Positions 1-7,023 of a stretch of 39,178 nt of DNA are shown here, piece by piece. The notes beneath the pieces were generated by a model. The model searched no databases. It was not told the origin of the DNA and saw only the letters and a program-made list of their open reading frames with translations. The translations under genes and the position numbers were made by a program. The DNA is from Bacillota bacterium (lineage in GTDB: Bacteria; Bacillota; Clostridia; Lachnospirales; Lachnospiraceae), in assembly GCA_023663285.1 (NCBI GenBank), contig JAMPHT010000030.1:1-39178 (forward strand), given 5' to 3'. Each line of letters begins with the position of its first letter. The stretch's first letter is position 1.

Positions 1-2
1 CC

Positions 3-1274
3 GGAGCGGCGGCAGGTGGCGAGACAATGGGTGCCGGGGCTGCTGGCGGCGCGGCAGCGGGAGGTGGAGCAGTGGGCGCCGCCGTAACCGGCGGCCTTGG
101 TATGTTGAAGATCGGCCTTATTGCACTTGCCGCTGTGGCGGTTGTGAGCCTTGGCGCTTATGGCGCAACCCGGATCGCCTCCGATGTCGCTGAGTCTCAG
201 GAACCGCCGACCACGGAAGACTCCATTGACCGGAAGGAATCGGAAATACCGGAGAAGTCGGAGATACAGAGTGAATCAGAAGCACCGGGGGAATCGGAAG
301 CAGTGGAGGAAACGGAAGCGCCGGATGAGCCCGCCCCCATCGATGAGGCTCTGGAGCAGTACCGTATTATCGTCGGCCAGGCGGACAGTTATGAATATGG
401 GGAATATGCGGAAGCAAATTGGTCATGGCTTGAGTTCGTCGGCTATCGGTACGCGCTGGTGCAGATGCAGCCAGAGGATCAGGTTCCGACATTGCTGCTG
501 GGAAGGGAAATCAAGGATACCGAGCAGTCGATAACTAATGTCTATATCCGCGTTTTTAAATATGAACCGGATACAGGGGCGATGCATCAACCGCCAGAAG
601 TGGTTACGGACGGTTATATCCGCGGCGGCCTCTCCATGGCCGGGGACGGATACGGGATGTTTGATCTGTACTGGTACGGCGGAACCGGTGAAGGCTCTGT
701 GCAACGGATCACACTGGACGAAGATTCCCTCAACAGGGAAACCTGGTGGAGTGGCCAGATATTCGAAATGCCTGACTCGATCACTTTTGTCGAGATCGAA
801 TGGCACGAAATTGAGGATTTGAGCGCTTTGGACAGGTGGACAGCGCCTGAGCCGGGAGGAGCAGCGTCGTCTGAGCCGTCTGACAATGATACGCTCCCCG
901 TCGATGGGGACCGCATCGTGCTCACCGGAACCGTCATTATATGCGATTATGACGGGATCGTCGAGCTGCAGGGAGAGCCTGATCCCGCCGCCATATATTT
1001 CACTGAGGATTACTGGGAGGAGGTTCGAAGCAGGACCTACCAGGTGATCGTGCTGGATACGCCGCAGACCTTGCGTCTCCTAAGCAGTGCCCCCGAAGGT
1101 GGGTATTTCGAGGGTGAGCTATCGATGATCGCAATCTGGTCCGTTGAAGACATGAGCCGCTATGAGGGTCAGCATATCACGTTCAGCATTGATCCGTCCA
1201 ATACCCTGTGGCCCACCGATACACGACCTCCCATCAGGCAGCCTGGTACAACGGATATCCATATCCTTGAATAG
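3..1274 (+). CDS. Membrane-anchored hypothetical protein, 5' end outside window
   Basis: I do not recognise this gene. The reading frame is open to the left edge of the window, so the true start is probably upstream; the first in-window ATG is at 27. The visible protein begins with a Gly/Ala-rich low-complexity stretch of about 25 residues, then one hydrophobic segment (around MLKIGLIALAAVAVVSLGAY) that should be a membrane anchor. An acidic Glu/Ser/Pro linker of roughly 50 residues follows (repeats such as SESEAPGESEA), then a soluble domain of about 300 residues rich in Trp, Tyr and Asp, presumably outside the cell. A Gly/Ala run before an anchor is common in proteins with an N-terminal zinc ribbon, but that part is not visible. 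It ends in TAG just before a sharp shift to AT-rich DNA. Function unknown. Confidence 0.7.
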   Translation, partial: GAAAGGETMGAGAAGGAAAGGGAVGAAVTGGLGMLKIGLIALAAVAVVSLGAYGATRIASDVAESQEPPTTEDSIDRKESEIPEKSEIQSESEAPGESEAVEETEAPDEPAPIDEALEQYRIIVGQADSYEYGEYAEANWSWLEFVGYRYALVQMQPEDQVPTLLLGREIKDTEQSITNVYIRVFKYEPDTGAMHQPPEVVTDGYIRGGLSMAGDGYGMFDLYWYGGTGEGSVQRITLDEDSLNRETWWSGQIFEMPDSITFVEIEWHEIEDLSALDRWTAPEPGGAASSEPSDNDTLPVDGDRIVLTGTVIICDYDGIVELQGEPDPAAIYFTEDYWEEVRSRTYQVIVLDTPQTLRLLSSAPEGGYFEGELSMIAIWSVEDMSRYEGQHITFSIDPSNTLWPTDTRPPIRQPGTTDIHILE

Positions 1275-1325
1275 ATTTTAAACCTGCAACCACTTACTTT
1301 TCTTAATCGTTTCTAAATAGTAGGT

Positions 1326-2384
1326 TTGTTACTTACTCCAGTTACAGCTCTTGCTTCTGCAATAGTATATGTAACAGCAAGTCTTACGTCATTAAAGAAT
1401 GCTGACGAGCAGACTCAAAAAGAAATTAGCAGTATAAAAGAAGAAATTAGATCAACTAATAATAATATTGAAGAATTAGCCTCATTGGTTGATGATGACC
1501 ATGAGTTTTTTATTCAGCTGGCATCTCTTGGCAATTACGAAAATGCATACAAAGTAGTATTTCAAGATACATATAATGTTAAAACAGAAACTATAAAAAA
1601 TGAAGAGTATCTGGCACCCCCCTCATGGGGAAATGATGATATTATTGCGAGTGACATTGAGGGGGATATAATATACAGAGCCGAAGATTTATACGACACA
1701 CTTATTATTACATCTTATACAGAGGGAAACGAGGAAACATATTTCTATGGCAGGTTTAACGAAAATAATCACTGGAATGGAAAGTGTGTATTAAATATTT
1801 ATGAAGGAGACAAATTAGTTTCTATTTTTGAAGGTATATATGATGATGGAGAACTTTTTAGTTATAAAGCAGTTATAGAAGGAAAGAATTCCACTTGGGT
1901 AGTAAATGATAGAAAGCGGCAGGGAAATTATAACAGCGGAGAAACTTGGACTTATGAGAAAACCAAAGATTTTATTAAAGGATTTAGTCCAGAGAATGTT
2001 AAAGATAAGCAAATTTTGACCGTTGAAAAATTTTTGACTTCCCAAAACGAACGACTAATGAATTATTATAAAGGAAATACGTCTAATAACATATATAATG
2101 ATAATACTGGGAATGCCCGTTATGTAAAGTATAGTGATAATGGAGATGTTGAATATTTATATGTTGGAAAGGTAGAAAATGGAAAATTAACTGATCAGAG
2201 TGGAGATGCATGGTCTATAAGTTGGGGATATGCGGACGATGGATATTATTATTATAATGGGCCTATAAAAGATGGAGCCTATGAAAAAAAACCTAAAGAT
2301 TGGCATCCTATGACTCAGGAAGAAATAGAAAATAAGGTTGATTCAGATTTTTTCGGTTGTCCATTGACTGGACTAATTGATTAA
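1326..2384 (+). CDS. AT-rich MORN-like membrane protein, start uncertain
   Basis: Unrecognised as a named gene. The N-terminus is hydrophobic (LLTPVTALASAIVYVTASL) and is followed by a short coiled-coil-like stretch (KNADEQTQKEISSIKEEI) and a soluble domain. Two areas resemble degenerate MORN repeats: YFYGRFNENNHWNGK near the middle, and YVGKVENGKL followed by YYYYNGPIKDGAY near the C-terminus. MORN repeats usually form elongated beta surfaces near membranes. The only available start is TTG at 1326, only 12 bp after an in-frame stop and without a convincing ribosome site. The gene may therefore have lost its original 5' end. Its base composition is far more AT-rich than the preceding gene and the core genes, which suggests recent acquisition or recombination. 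A terminator follows the stop. Confidence 0.65.
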   Translation: MLLTPVTALASAIVYVTASLTSLKNADEQTQKEISSIKEEIRSTNNNIEELASLVDDDHEFFIQLASLGNYENAYKVVFQDTYNVKTETIKNEEYLAPPSWGNDDIIASDIEGDIIYRAEDLYDTLIITSYTEGNEETYFYGRFNENNHWNGKCVLNIYEGDKLVSIFEGIYDDGELFSYKAVIEGKNSTWVVNDRKRQGNYNSGETWTYEKTKDFIKGFSPENVKDKQILTVEKFLTSQNERLMNYYKGNTSNNIYNDNTGNARYVKYSDNGDVEYLYVGKVENGKLTDQSGDAWSISWGYADDGYYYYNGPIKDGAYEKKPKDWHPMTQEEIENKVDSDFFGCPLTGLID

Positions 2385-2432
2385 AATACATAACAAACTT
2401 TTTAGAAGCTGATTTTGAAATAATAATAAAAG

Positions 2433-2461
2433 AAGGGCGGCACATAATACCGTCCTTTTTG
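2433..2461 (+). terminator. Rho-independent terminator after MORN-like gene
   Basis: An 8-bp stem, AAGGGCGG pairing with CCGTCCTT (one G-T pair) around a 9-nt loop, runs into a short T tract. It lies about 50 bp after the stop of the MORN-like gene. Confidence 0.75.
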
Positions 2462-2827
2462 ATTGCCTTATTTACTGTCATGGCGGAGGCGGCTCTGGTG
2501 CAAACGGGACATATTATAACACCATTGCTCTTTATTATGAAAGGCGTTACATCTGGTAACTTTGGGAAGGGCGGGGATTGTATGGAAGGTGGCGCAGGTG
2601 GCGGCAGCGTTATCAAGCATTGGGATAATCAGCACATACAGTTTCCGGAAGCAGATAGCCGCGGCAAACGGCATCCCAGAATACGGCACTGTATAATTTG
2701 CTGACGGCAGGGCTGCTAAAGCGGGTGTGAGAAAAAGGTAATGATAAAATCATGACAAATTTCATGACAAAAAATGTAACAAATTGAGCTTGTGCGGTAC
2801 AAATGTAACTTGTAAAAATAGACATGA
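2462..2827. other. Gene-free stretch, probably decayed coding DNA
   Basis: No convincing gene is seen in this stretch. Short protein-like runs appear in shifting frames: GGGGSGANGTYYNTIALYYE, then ALSSIGIISTYSFRKQIAAA, then YNLLTAGLLKRV before a stop. This looks like a degraded gene with several frameshifts, whose family I cannot identify. Near 2751-2810 there are short direct repeats (CATGACAAA at 2751 and 2763; ATGTAAC at about 2774 and 2803) close to the 3' side of the tRNA gene, a common location for the ends of integrated elements. That link is only an inference. Confidence 0.35.
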
Positions 2828-2871
2828 AAACAGCGGCAAACCTCTGATTTCTCACTGGTTTGCCGCTGTTT
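2828..2871 (-). terminator. Long hairpin terminator after tRNA-Leu
   Basis: A perfect 15-bp inverted repeat (AAACAGCGGCAAACC paired with GGTTTGCCGCTGTTT) sits just past the 3' end of the minus-strand tRNA gene. On the minus strand the stem runs into TTTTC, and a second T-rich stretch lies a little further on, so it probably ends the tRNA transcript. The plus-strand side also has a T-rich tail, so it may act in both directions. Confidence 0.65.
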
Positions 2872-2889
2872 CCTACTTTTTTCATTTAA

Positions 2890-2972
2890 TGCCGGCAGCG
2901 GGACTTGAACCCGCACGTTGTTGCCAACAACAGATTTTGAGTCTGCCTCGTCTGCCATTCCGACACGCCGGC
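2890..2972 (-). tRNA. tRNA-Leu (anticodon CAA)
   Basis: Read on the minus strand, the sequence folds as a class II tRNA. The acceptor stem GCCGGCG pairs with TGCCGGC (one G-T pair), there is a D-arm, and the anticodon stem GCAGA/TCTGT holds loop CTCAAAA with anticodon CAA. A long variable arm (GTTGGCAAC) follows, then T-arm GCGGGTTCAAGTCCCGC and discriminator A. The long variable arm and A73 fit leucine tRNA reading UUG. The 3' CCA is not encoded. A consensus promoter lies upstream at 3012-3040. Confidence 0.95.
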
Positions 2973-3011
2973 ATATGTGAAGATAGATAAACTTTCCTCA
3001 CAGCAAAAATT

Positions 3012-3040
3012 ATTTTAGCATAGAACCGTCTGATTGACAA
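3012..3040 (-). promoter_or_regulatory. Promoter of tRNA-Leu
   Basis: On the minus strand TTGTCA and TAAAAT are separated by 17 bp, with an upstream TGC extending the -10 box. It lies about 40 bp before the tRNA 5' end. Confidence 0.6.
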
Positions 3041-3069
3041 GCGGATTCACGGAAATTTTCATAAAATCT

Positions 3070-3837
3070 CTATCTTCTGAGTTGATTCCAGACAGCCATC
3101 ATCAGGCTGCCTGGCAGGAGCTTGGCAAGTATGCGGTGCAGGGTGCAGGCAAAGCCCGGCGTGGAGACCGTGTGTCCCTGTCTGCTGTCCTGGAGGGAAC
3201 GCCGGACAACATCCTCCCGGCGGGAGGAAAGGGGAAAATTATTGACCTGGTGGCTGCCGTCGGTGTTTTTTGCAGCGCTGATGAACTCCGTGCCCCTGAC
3301 CCAGAAAGGACATACGGCAGTGACCCGGATGCCCGTGCCTGTCAGTTCGTTGGCAAGAGAACGGGAATAACGGTACAGGAAAGCCTTGGAAGCCGAATAA
3401 ACATTCATGCAGGGGAGAGGCTGGAAAGCAGAGGTGGAACAGATCTCCAGAATGCGCCCGCCCCGGTGCATATAGGGGAGTACAAGCTGGGTCACCGTGA
3501 CGGCGGCGCGGCAGTTTAAGTCGATCATCTGCTGACACTGCTCCAGGGGAATGTGGTCATAGCTGCCGATTTTTCCAAAGCCGGCACAGTTGATCAAAAC
3601 TCGGACATTGGGCCGCTTTTTCCGCAGAAGAGCGTTTAGCTGCCGGACGCTTTCTTCCTTTGTCAAATCGCAGGCAACAGGGCGCAGGCGGGTCTTTACC
3701 TGTTCCTGTAATGCCCTGAGCCGATCCTGCCTTCGGGCAATGACCCAGATCTCGTTGAAGCATTCAAAAGTATCCAGCTGCCGCACATATTCCGCACCCA
3801 GTCCGCTGGATGCGCCGGTTACGATCGCAATATTCAT
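3070..3837 (-). CDS. SDR-family NAD(P)-dependent oxidoreductase
   Basis: A short-chain dehydrogenase/reductase of 255 residues, normal length for the classical family. The N-terminal Rossmann motif TGASSGLG binds the nicotinamide cofactor. The NCAG motif comes mid-protein, followed by the catalytic Ser (ICSTSA) and the YSASK catalytic Tyr-Lys pair. The substrate cannot be told from sequence. I start at the second possible ATG (MNIAIVTG): the ribosome site GGAGG lies 9 nt upstream of it, inside the codons that a longer start at 3858 would use. The gene is transcribed away from the aldolase gene at 4072 and toward the tRNA-Leu gene. The C-terminal third, with several basic residues and a hydrophobic patch, resembles cytosolic SDRs that associate loosely with membranes. 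Confidence 0.88.
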   Translation of the reverse strand: MNIAIVTGASSGLGAEYVRQLDTFECFNEIWVIARRQDRLRALQEQVKTRLRPVACDLTKEESVRQLNALLRKKRPNVRVLINCAGFGKIGSYDHIPLEQCQQMIDLNCRAAVTVTQLVLPYMHRGGRILEICSTSAFQPLPCMNVYSASKAFLYRYSRSLANELTGTGIRVTAVCPFWVRGTEFISAAKNTDGSHQVNNFPLSSRREDVVRRSLQDSRQGHTVSTPGFACTLHRILAKLLPGSLMMAVWNQLRR

Positions 3838-3903
3838 AAAAGGTGTCCTCCGATACATAATGATGGCTATTGCTTATTATACACCTTTTTTTACAAATTA
3901 CTA

Positions 3904-3932
3904 TTGCTTTTTGCACTTTAAAGTGCTAAACT
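3904..3932 (+). promoter_or_regulatory. Aldolase promoter with palindromic operator in spacer
   Basis: TTGCTT and TAAACT are separated by 17 bp. The perfect 14-bp palindrome GCACTTTAAAGTGC (3913-3926) fills most of that spacer. A regulator bound there would block RNA polymerase. About 140 bp of leader separates it from the coding start. Confidence 0.5.
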
Positions 3933-4071
3933 CTTTTTCATGAGTCCAAAGAGGCGATGCGAGTAAATGGCGGCAGGAGCATACCTGTGAGAATGAAGCA
4001 GGCTTGAGTGGCAGTAATTTTGCGGGCTGCGGAGGCTGCTGTATCAGGAGGAGAAAGGAAAGAAAACAATT

Positions 4072-5046
4072 ATGAAGGAAATATCCAGTTTGATCCAATA
4101 TCGGCCCAATGTGAAGGTGGTGGACGCTACGCTTCGGGATGGGGGCCTGGTAAATGATTTCTATTTTACGGATGAATTTGTAAAGGCGCTGTATTTGACA
4201 AATCTGCGGGCCGGCGTGGATTATATGGAGTTTGGTTATAAGGCGTCCAAAGAGATGTTTGATGTGAATAAATTCGGCAAGTGGAAATTTTCCAATGACG
4301 AGGATATAAGGGCCATTGTGGGAGAGAACGCCACAGATCTGAAGATAGCGGTCATGGCGGATGTGGGCCGGTGCGACTACAGGACGGACATTATCAGCCG
4401 GGCGGACAGTCCCATTGATCTGATACGGGTGGCCACTTATCTGAATACGATACCGGGGGCGGTGGAGATGATAGAGGATGCCGCAGGAAAAGGCTATGAG
4501 GTGAGCTGCAATATCATGGCGATCTCCAATGCCCAGGAGGGGGATCTGAAGGTGGCCCTGGACATTCTGGGGCAGACCCCTGTGGACGTGATCTATATTG
4601 TGGACAGCTATGGAGCCATTTATCCGGAGCAGATGGCAAGGCTGGCTGACATATACATGAACGCGGCGGAAAAGTACGGCAAGAAGGTGGGCATTCACGC
4701 CCACAACAACCAGCAGCTTGCCTTTGCCAATACCATCGAAGCGGTGGGAGACGGCGTTGACTGGCTGGACGCCACCTATGCTTCCATGGGAAGAGGGGCG
4801 GGAAACTGTGCCATGGAGCTGCTGCTGGGCTTTCTGCGCAACCCGAAATATAATGTCTATCCTGCCATTCAGTTTGTGGACGCCTATATGAACAAGCTGA
4901 AAGCGGAAGGGGTGGTCTGGGGCTACGATCTGCAATATCTGATGACGGGGCTTTTAAACCAGCATCCCAGGGCTGCCATACAGTTTACCAAAGAGAAGCG
5001 GAATGACTATGCGGAGTTTTACCGGGAGGTGGTGGCACAGGATTAA
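4072..5046 (+). CDS. DRE-TIM metallolyase, 4-hydroxy-2-oxovalerate aldolase-like
   Basis: A 324-residue protein of the HMG-CoA lyase-like (DRE-TIM) family, cytoplasmic TIM-barrel enzymes that make or cleave C-C bonds next to a 2-oxoacid using a divalent metal. The metal and catalytic signature DATLRDGG is at residues 18-25. The second metal-binding pair, in IHAHNN, is His209 and His211. GRGAGN follows near residue 243. The closest described relatives are 4-hydroxy-2-oxovalerate aldolases, but no acylating acetaldehyde dehydrogenase lies next to it, so the meta-cleavage pathway is not supported. Clostridial genomes often carry such stand-alone aldolase-domain proteins with unknown substrate. 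Its own promoter carries a palindromic operator. A purine-rich ribosome site region lies before the ATG. The family call is secure; the reaction is not. Confidence 0.85.
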   Translation: MKEISSLIQYRPNVKVVDATLRDGGLVNDFYFTDEFVKALYLTNLRAGVDYMEFGYKASKEMFDVNKFGKWKFSNDEDIRAIVGENATDLKIAVMADVGRCDYRTDIISRADSPIDLIRVATYLNTIPGAVEMIEDAAGKGYEVSCNIMAISNAQEGDLKVALDILGQTPVDVIYIVDSYGAIYPEQMARLADIYMNAAEKYGKKVGIHAHNNQQLAFANTIEAVGDGVDWLDATYASMGRGAGNCAMELLLGFLRNPKYNVYPAIQFVDAYMNKLKAEGVVWGYDLQYLMTGLLNQHPRAAIQFTKEKRNDYAEFYREVVAQD

Positions 5047-5082
5047 TGTTTCAGGATTAATGTGCTATGTCTTTACTTTTGC

Positions 5083-5110
5083 TTGAAAAAGTGCGGAGAT
5101 TTGATATAAT
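5083..5110 (+). promoter_or_regulatory. Promoter of coiled-coil gene
   Basis: TTGAAA and TATAAT are separated by 16 bp. The likely transcript start is near 5117, giving a leader of about 125 nt that contains the folded element at 5121-5207. Confidence 0.75.
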
Positions 5111-5120
5111 GGAGTCAACA

Positions 5121-5216
5121 ACCCCACTGCAAGCAGCGGGGTATGTGACCCTCGCGGCATTCGCCAAATGCTCATGCAAGCATGGCACTTGGCTCATTGC
5201 TCGCGGGAATCAATAA
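5121..5216 (+). other. Folded 5' leader of coiled-coil gene
   Basis: Two hairpins can be drawn. The first (5122-5141) pairs CCCC and CTG with CAG and GGGG around CAAG, with one internal mismatch. The second (5150-5207) has outer CGCG/CGCG arms, then GCCAA/TTGGC, then ATGCT/AGCAT around a 6-nt loop. The 15-mer CGCGGCATTCGCCAA (5153-5167) also occurs in the tyrA leader in the same sense relative to transcription. A 23-codon frame starting GTG at 5145 and ending TAA at 5216 overlaps it, but has no clear ribosome site. It could be an RNA regulator, a leader peptide or a repeated extragenic element. Confidence 0.45.
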
Positions 5217-5240
5217 GAGGATGTGGGGAGGAGAAAGAAT

Positions 5241-5531
5241 ATGACAGATAATGAATTATTGCTTGCCCTATCTAATATGTTGGATCCCATCAGGGAAGAT
5301 ATGCAGGAACTCAAGCAGGATGTGAGGGAGCTCAAAACAAGGGTAAAGAAGATTGAATTGACTCAGGAAAATCTGATCCTGCCCCGGCTGAATACGATAG
5401 AAGCCTGCTATACATCTACCTATGACAGATATAAAGAAAGCAGTGAGGATTACGAGGCGATGAAGCAGGATATATCTATTCTTAAAAAGGTAGTGGCGGA
5501 GCATAGTGAAAAACTACAGAAAATAGGGTAA
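5241..5531 (+). CDS. Small coiled-coil protein of unknown function
   Basis: A 96-residue soluble protein, mostly charged heptad-like helix (for example MQELKQDVRELKTRVKKIEL), ending in EHSEKLQKIG. The middle contains ENLILPRLNTIEACY, which breaks the coiled coil. From memory, proteins of this pattern (a short N-terminal LLLALSNMLD-like helix, coiled coil, LPRLNTIEACYTSTY, HSEKLQKI) recur in Lachnospiraceae genomes without an assigned function; I could not check this. The ATG at 5241 follows a strong GGAGGAG site; a GTG 18 bp upstream has none. The gene stands alone between its own promoter with a folded leader and its own terminator. Coiled coils of this size usually mediate oligomerisation, but no partner is visible. 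Confidence 0.75.
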   Translation: MTDNELLLALSNMLDPIREDMQELKQDVRELKTRVKKIELTQENLILPRLNTIEACYTSTYDRYKESSEDYEAMKQDISILKKVVAEHSEKLQKIG

Positions 5532-5558
5532 GATAAAGACAGAAAGCAACAGGACGGG

Positions 5559-5602
5559 AAATAGCGGCGGACTACTGTGGGACAGCGGTTCGCCGCTATT
5601 TT
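5559..5602 (+). terminator. Terminator after coiled-coil gene
   Basis: An 11-bp perfect stem (AAATAGCGGCG paired with CGCCGCTATTT) spans a 21-nt loop and ends in a short T run. Confidence 0.65.
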
Positions 5603-5642
5603 ATGCATGACAGTAATATTTTCGCGAGGAGCGAATTCTATT

Positions 5643-5682
5643 GCTTAAAACAGTTGAATTTTAAGCCTGGAATGTGTATACT
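5643..5682 (+). promoter_or_regulatory. metY promoter with dyad over the -35 box
   Basis: TTGAAT (5654-5659) and TATACT (5677-5682) are separated by 17 bp. A perfect 8-bp inverted repeat, GCTTAAAA and TTTTAAGC (5643-5650 and 5659-5666), is centred on the -35 box and is a plausible repressor site. No SAM riboswitch-like fold is seen in the leader of about 45 nt. Confidence 0.6.
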
Positions 5683-5735
5683 GGAAAGTGGTTTTATGTG
5701 CGGTTCTTTAGATTGCGAGAATGGAGGAATGATAG

Positions 5736-7016
5736 ATGAAGATAAACAGCGTGTGCGTGCAGGGCGGCTATACGCCGGGGAACGGGGAGCCCCGCCAGAT
5801 CCCTATTATCCAGAGCACGACCTTTAAGTATGATACCAGCGAGGGTATGGGAAAGCTTTTTGATCTGGAGGCAGAGGGCTATTTTTACACAAGGCTCCAG
5901 AATCCCACCAACGATCATGTGGCGGCGAAGATCGCCCAGCTGGAAGGGGGCACCGCGGCCATGCTCACCAGCAGCGGCCAGGCGGCCAATTTTTACGCCC
6001 TGTTCAATATCTGCAGCTGCGGAGACCATATTGTGGCGTCCGGCACCATTTACGGCGGCACCTTCAATCTGATCTCCGTCACCATGAAGAAAATGGGCAT
6101 CGATGTTACCTTTGTGAGCCCCGATGCAGCGGAGGAAGAGTTGAACGCCGCATTTCAGGACAACACCAGGGCTGTGTTCGGAGAGACCATAGCAAATCCG
6201 GCGCTGACGGTGCTGGACATCGAGAGGTTTGCAAAGTGCGCCCACGCCCACGGTGTTCCTCTGATCGTTGACAATACCTTTGCTACGCCTGTAAACTGCA
6301 GGCCCTTTGAGTGGGGAGCGGATATTGTGACTCATTCCACCACAAAATATATGGACGGCCACGGCGCGGCGGTGGGCGGCGCTATTGTGGACAGCGGGAA
6401 ATTTGACTGGATGGCCCATGCGGACAAGTATCCCGGACTTTGTACCCCGGATGAGAGCTATCACGGGATCACCTATGCTGAAAAATTTGGCAGAGAGGGA
6501 GCTTTTATCACCAAATGTACCGCGCAGCTGATGCGGGATTTTGGTTCTATTCAGAGCCCTCAGAATGCTTTTATCCTGAATCTGGGGCTGGAGAGCCTGC
6601 ACGTGCGCATGAAGCGGCACTGTGAGAACGGACAGGCGGTTGCAGAATTTCTGGCCGGGCATCCGAAGGTGGCTTATGTAAATTATTGCGGGCTGCCGGG
6701 AGATAAGTACTATAAGCGGGCGCAGAAGTATCTGCCAAACGGCAGCTGCGGCGTGGTATCCTTTGGCCTGAAGGGGGGAAGGACTGCGGCAAGCGTCTTT
6801 ATGAAGAGCCTGAAGCTGGCGGCTATTGAGACTCATGTGGCGGACGCCAGGACCTGCTGTTTAAATCCTGCGTCCAGCACTCACCGTCAGATGACGGATG
6901 AGCAGCTGAAGGAGGCGGGGGTTCCTGCCGAGTTGATCCGTATCAGCTGCGGCATAGAGGACAGCGAGGATCTGATCGCGGACATTGCTCAGGCCCTTGA
7001 CCGGTGTGAGGCATGA
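5736..7016 (+). CDS. metY: O-acetylhomoserine sulfhydrylase
   Basis: A 426-residue PLP enzyme of the Cys/Met metabolism family. It makes homocysteine from O-acetylhomoserine and sulfide, the direct sulfhydrylation route to methionine, in the cytoplasm. The N-terminal QIPIIQSTTFKYD and the later YFYTRLQNPT are typical of MetY. The PLP lysine is Lys204 in THSTTKYMDGHG. The C-terminal ESLHVRMKRH and RISCGIED blocks also match. The length (about 425-430) separates it from the shorter cystathionine gamma-synthases near 380. The ATG follows GGAGG at a spacing of about 8 nt. It has its own promoter; the zinc-finger protein gene starts 8 bp after its stop, so the two are probably co-transcribed. Homocysteine production is the likely role, though related enzymes can also use cysteine. 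Confidence 0.93.
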   Translation: MKINSVCVQGGYTPGNGEPRQIPIIQSTTFKYDTSEGMGKLFDLEAEGYFYTRLQNPTNDHVAAKIAQLEGGTAAMLTSSGQAANFYALFNICSCGDHIVASGTIYGGTFNLISVTMKKMGIDVTFVSPDAAEEELNAAFQDNTRAVFGETIANPALTVLDIERFAKCAHAHGVPLIVDNTFATPVNCRPFEWGADIVTHSTTKYMDGHGAAVGGAIVDSGKFDWMAHADKYPGLCTPDESYHGITYAEKFGREGAFITKCTAQLMRDFGSIQSPQNAFILNLGLESLHVRMKRHCENGQAVAEFLAGHPKVAYVNYCGLPGDKYYKRAQKYLPNGSCGVVSFGLKGGRTAASVFMKSLKLAAIETHVADARTCCLNPASSTHRQMTDEQLKEAGVPAELIRISCGIEDSEDLIADIAQALDRCEA

Positions 7017-7023
7017 ATAGCCT

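Noticed and set aside
2459-2704. 81-codon open frame after the first terminator
   Set aside because: It has no ribosome site, starts within the terminator tail, and protein-like signals occur in other frames.
2716-2990. Open frames on both strands across the tRNA gene
   Set aside because: They are explained by the tRNA-Leu gene and its hairpin terminator.
3901-4935. 344-codon minus-strand frame opposite the aldolase gene
   Set aside because: His- and Leu-rich translation typical of an antisense shadow; the plus strand has conserved catalytic motifs.
5145-5216. 23-codon leader peptide frame starting GTG
   Set aside because: No ribosome site and full overlap with the hairpins; kept only as a possibility in the leader entry.
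5600-5735. SAM riboswitch upstream of metY
   Set aside because: The leader after the mapped promoter is only about 45 nt and shows no four-way fold.
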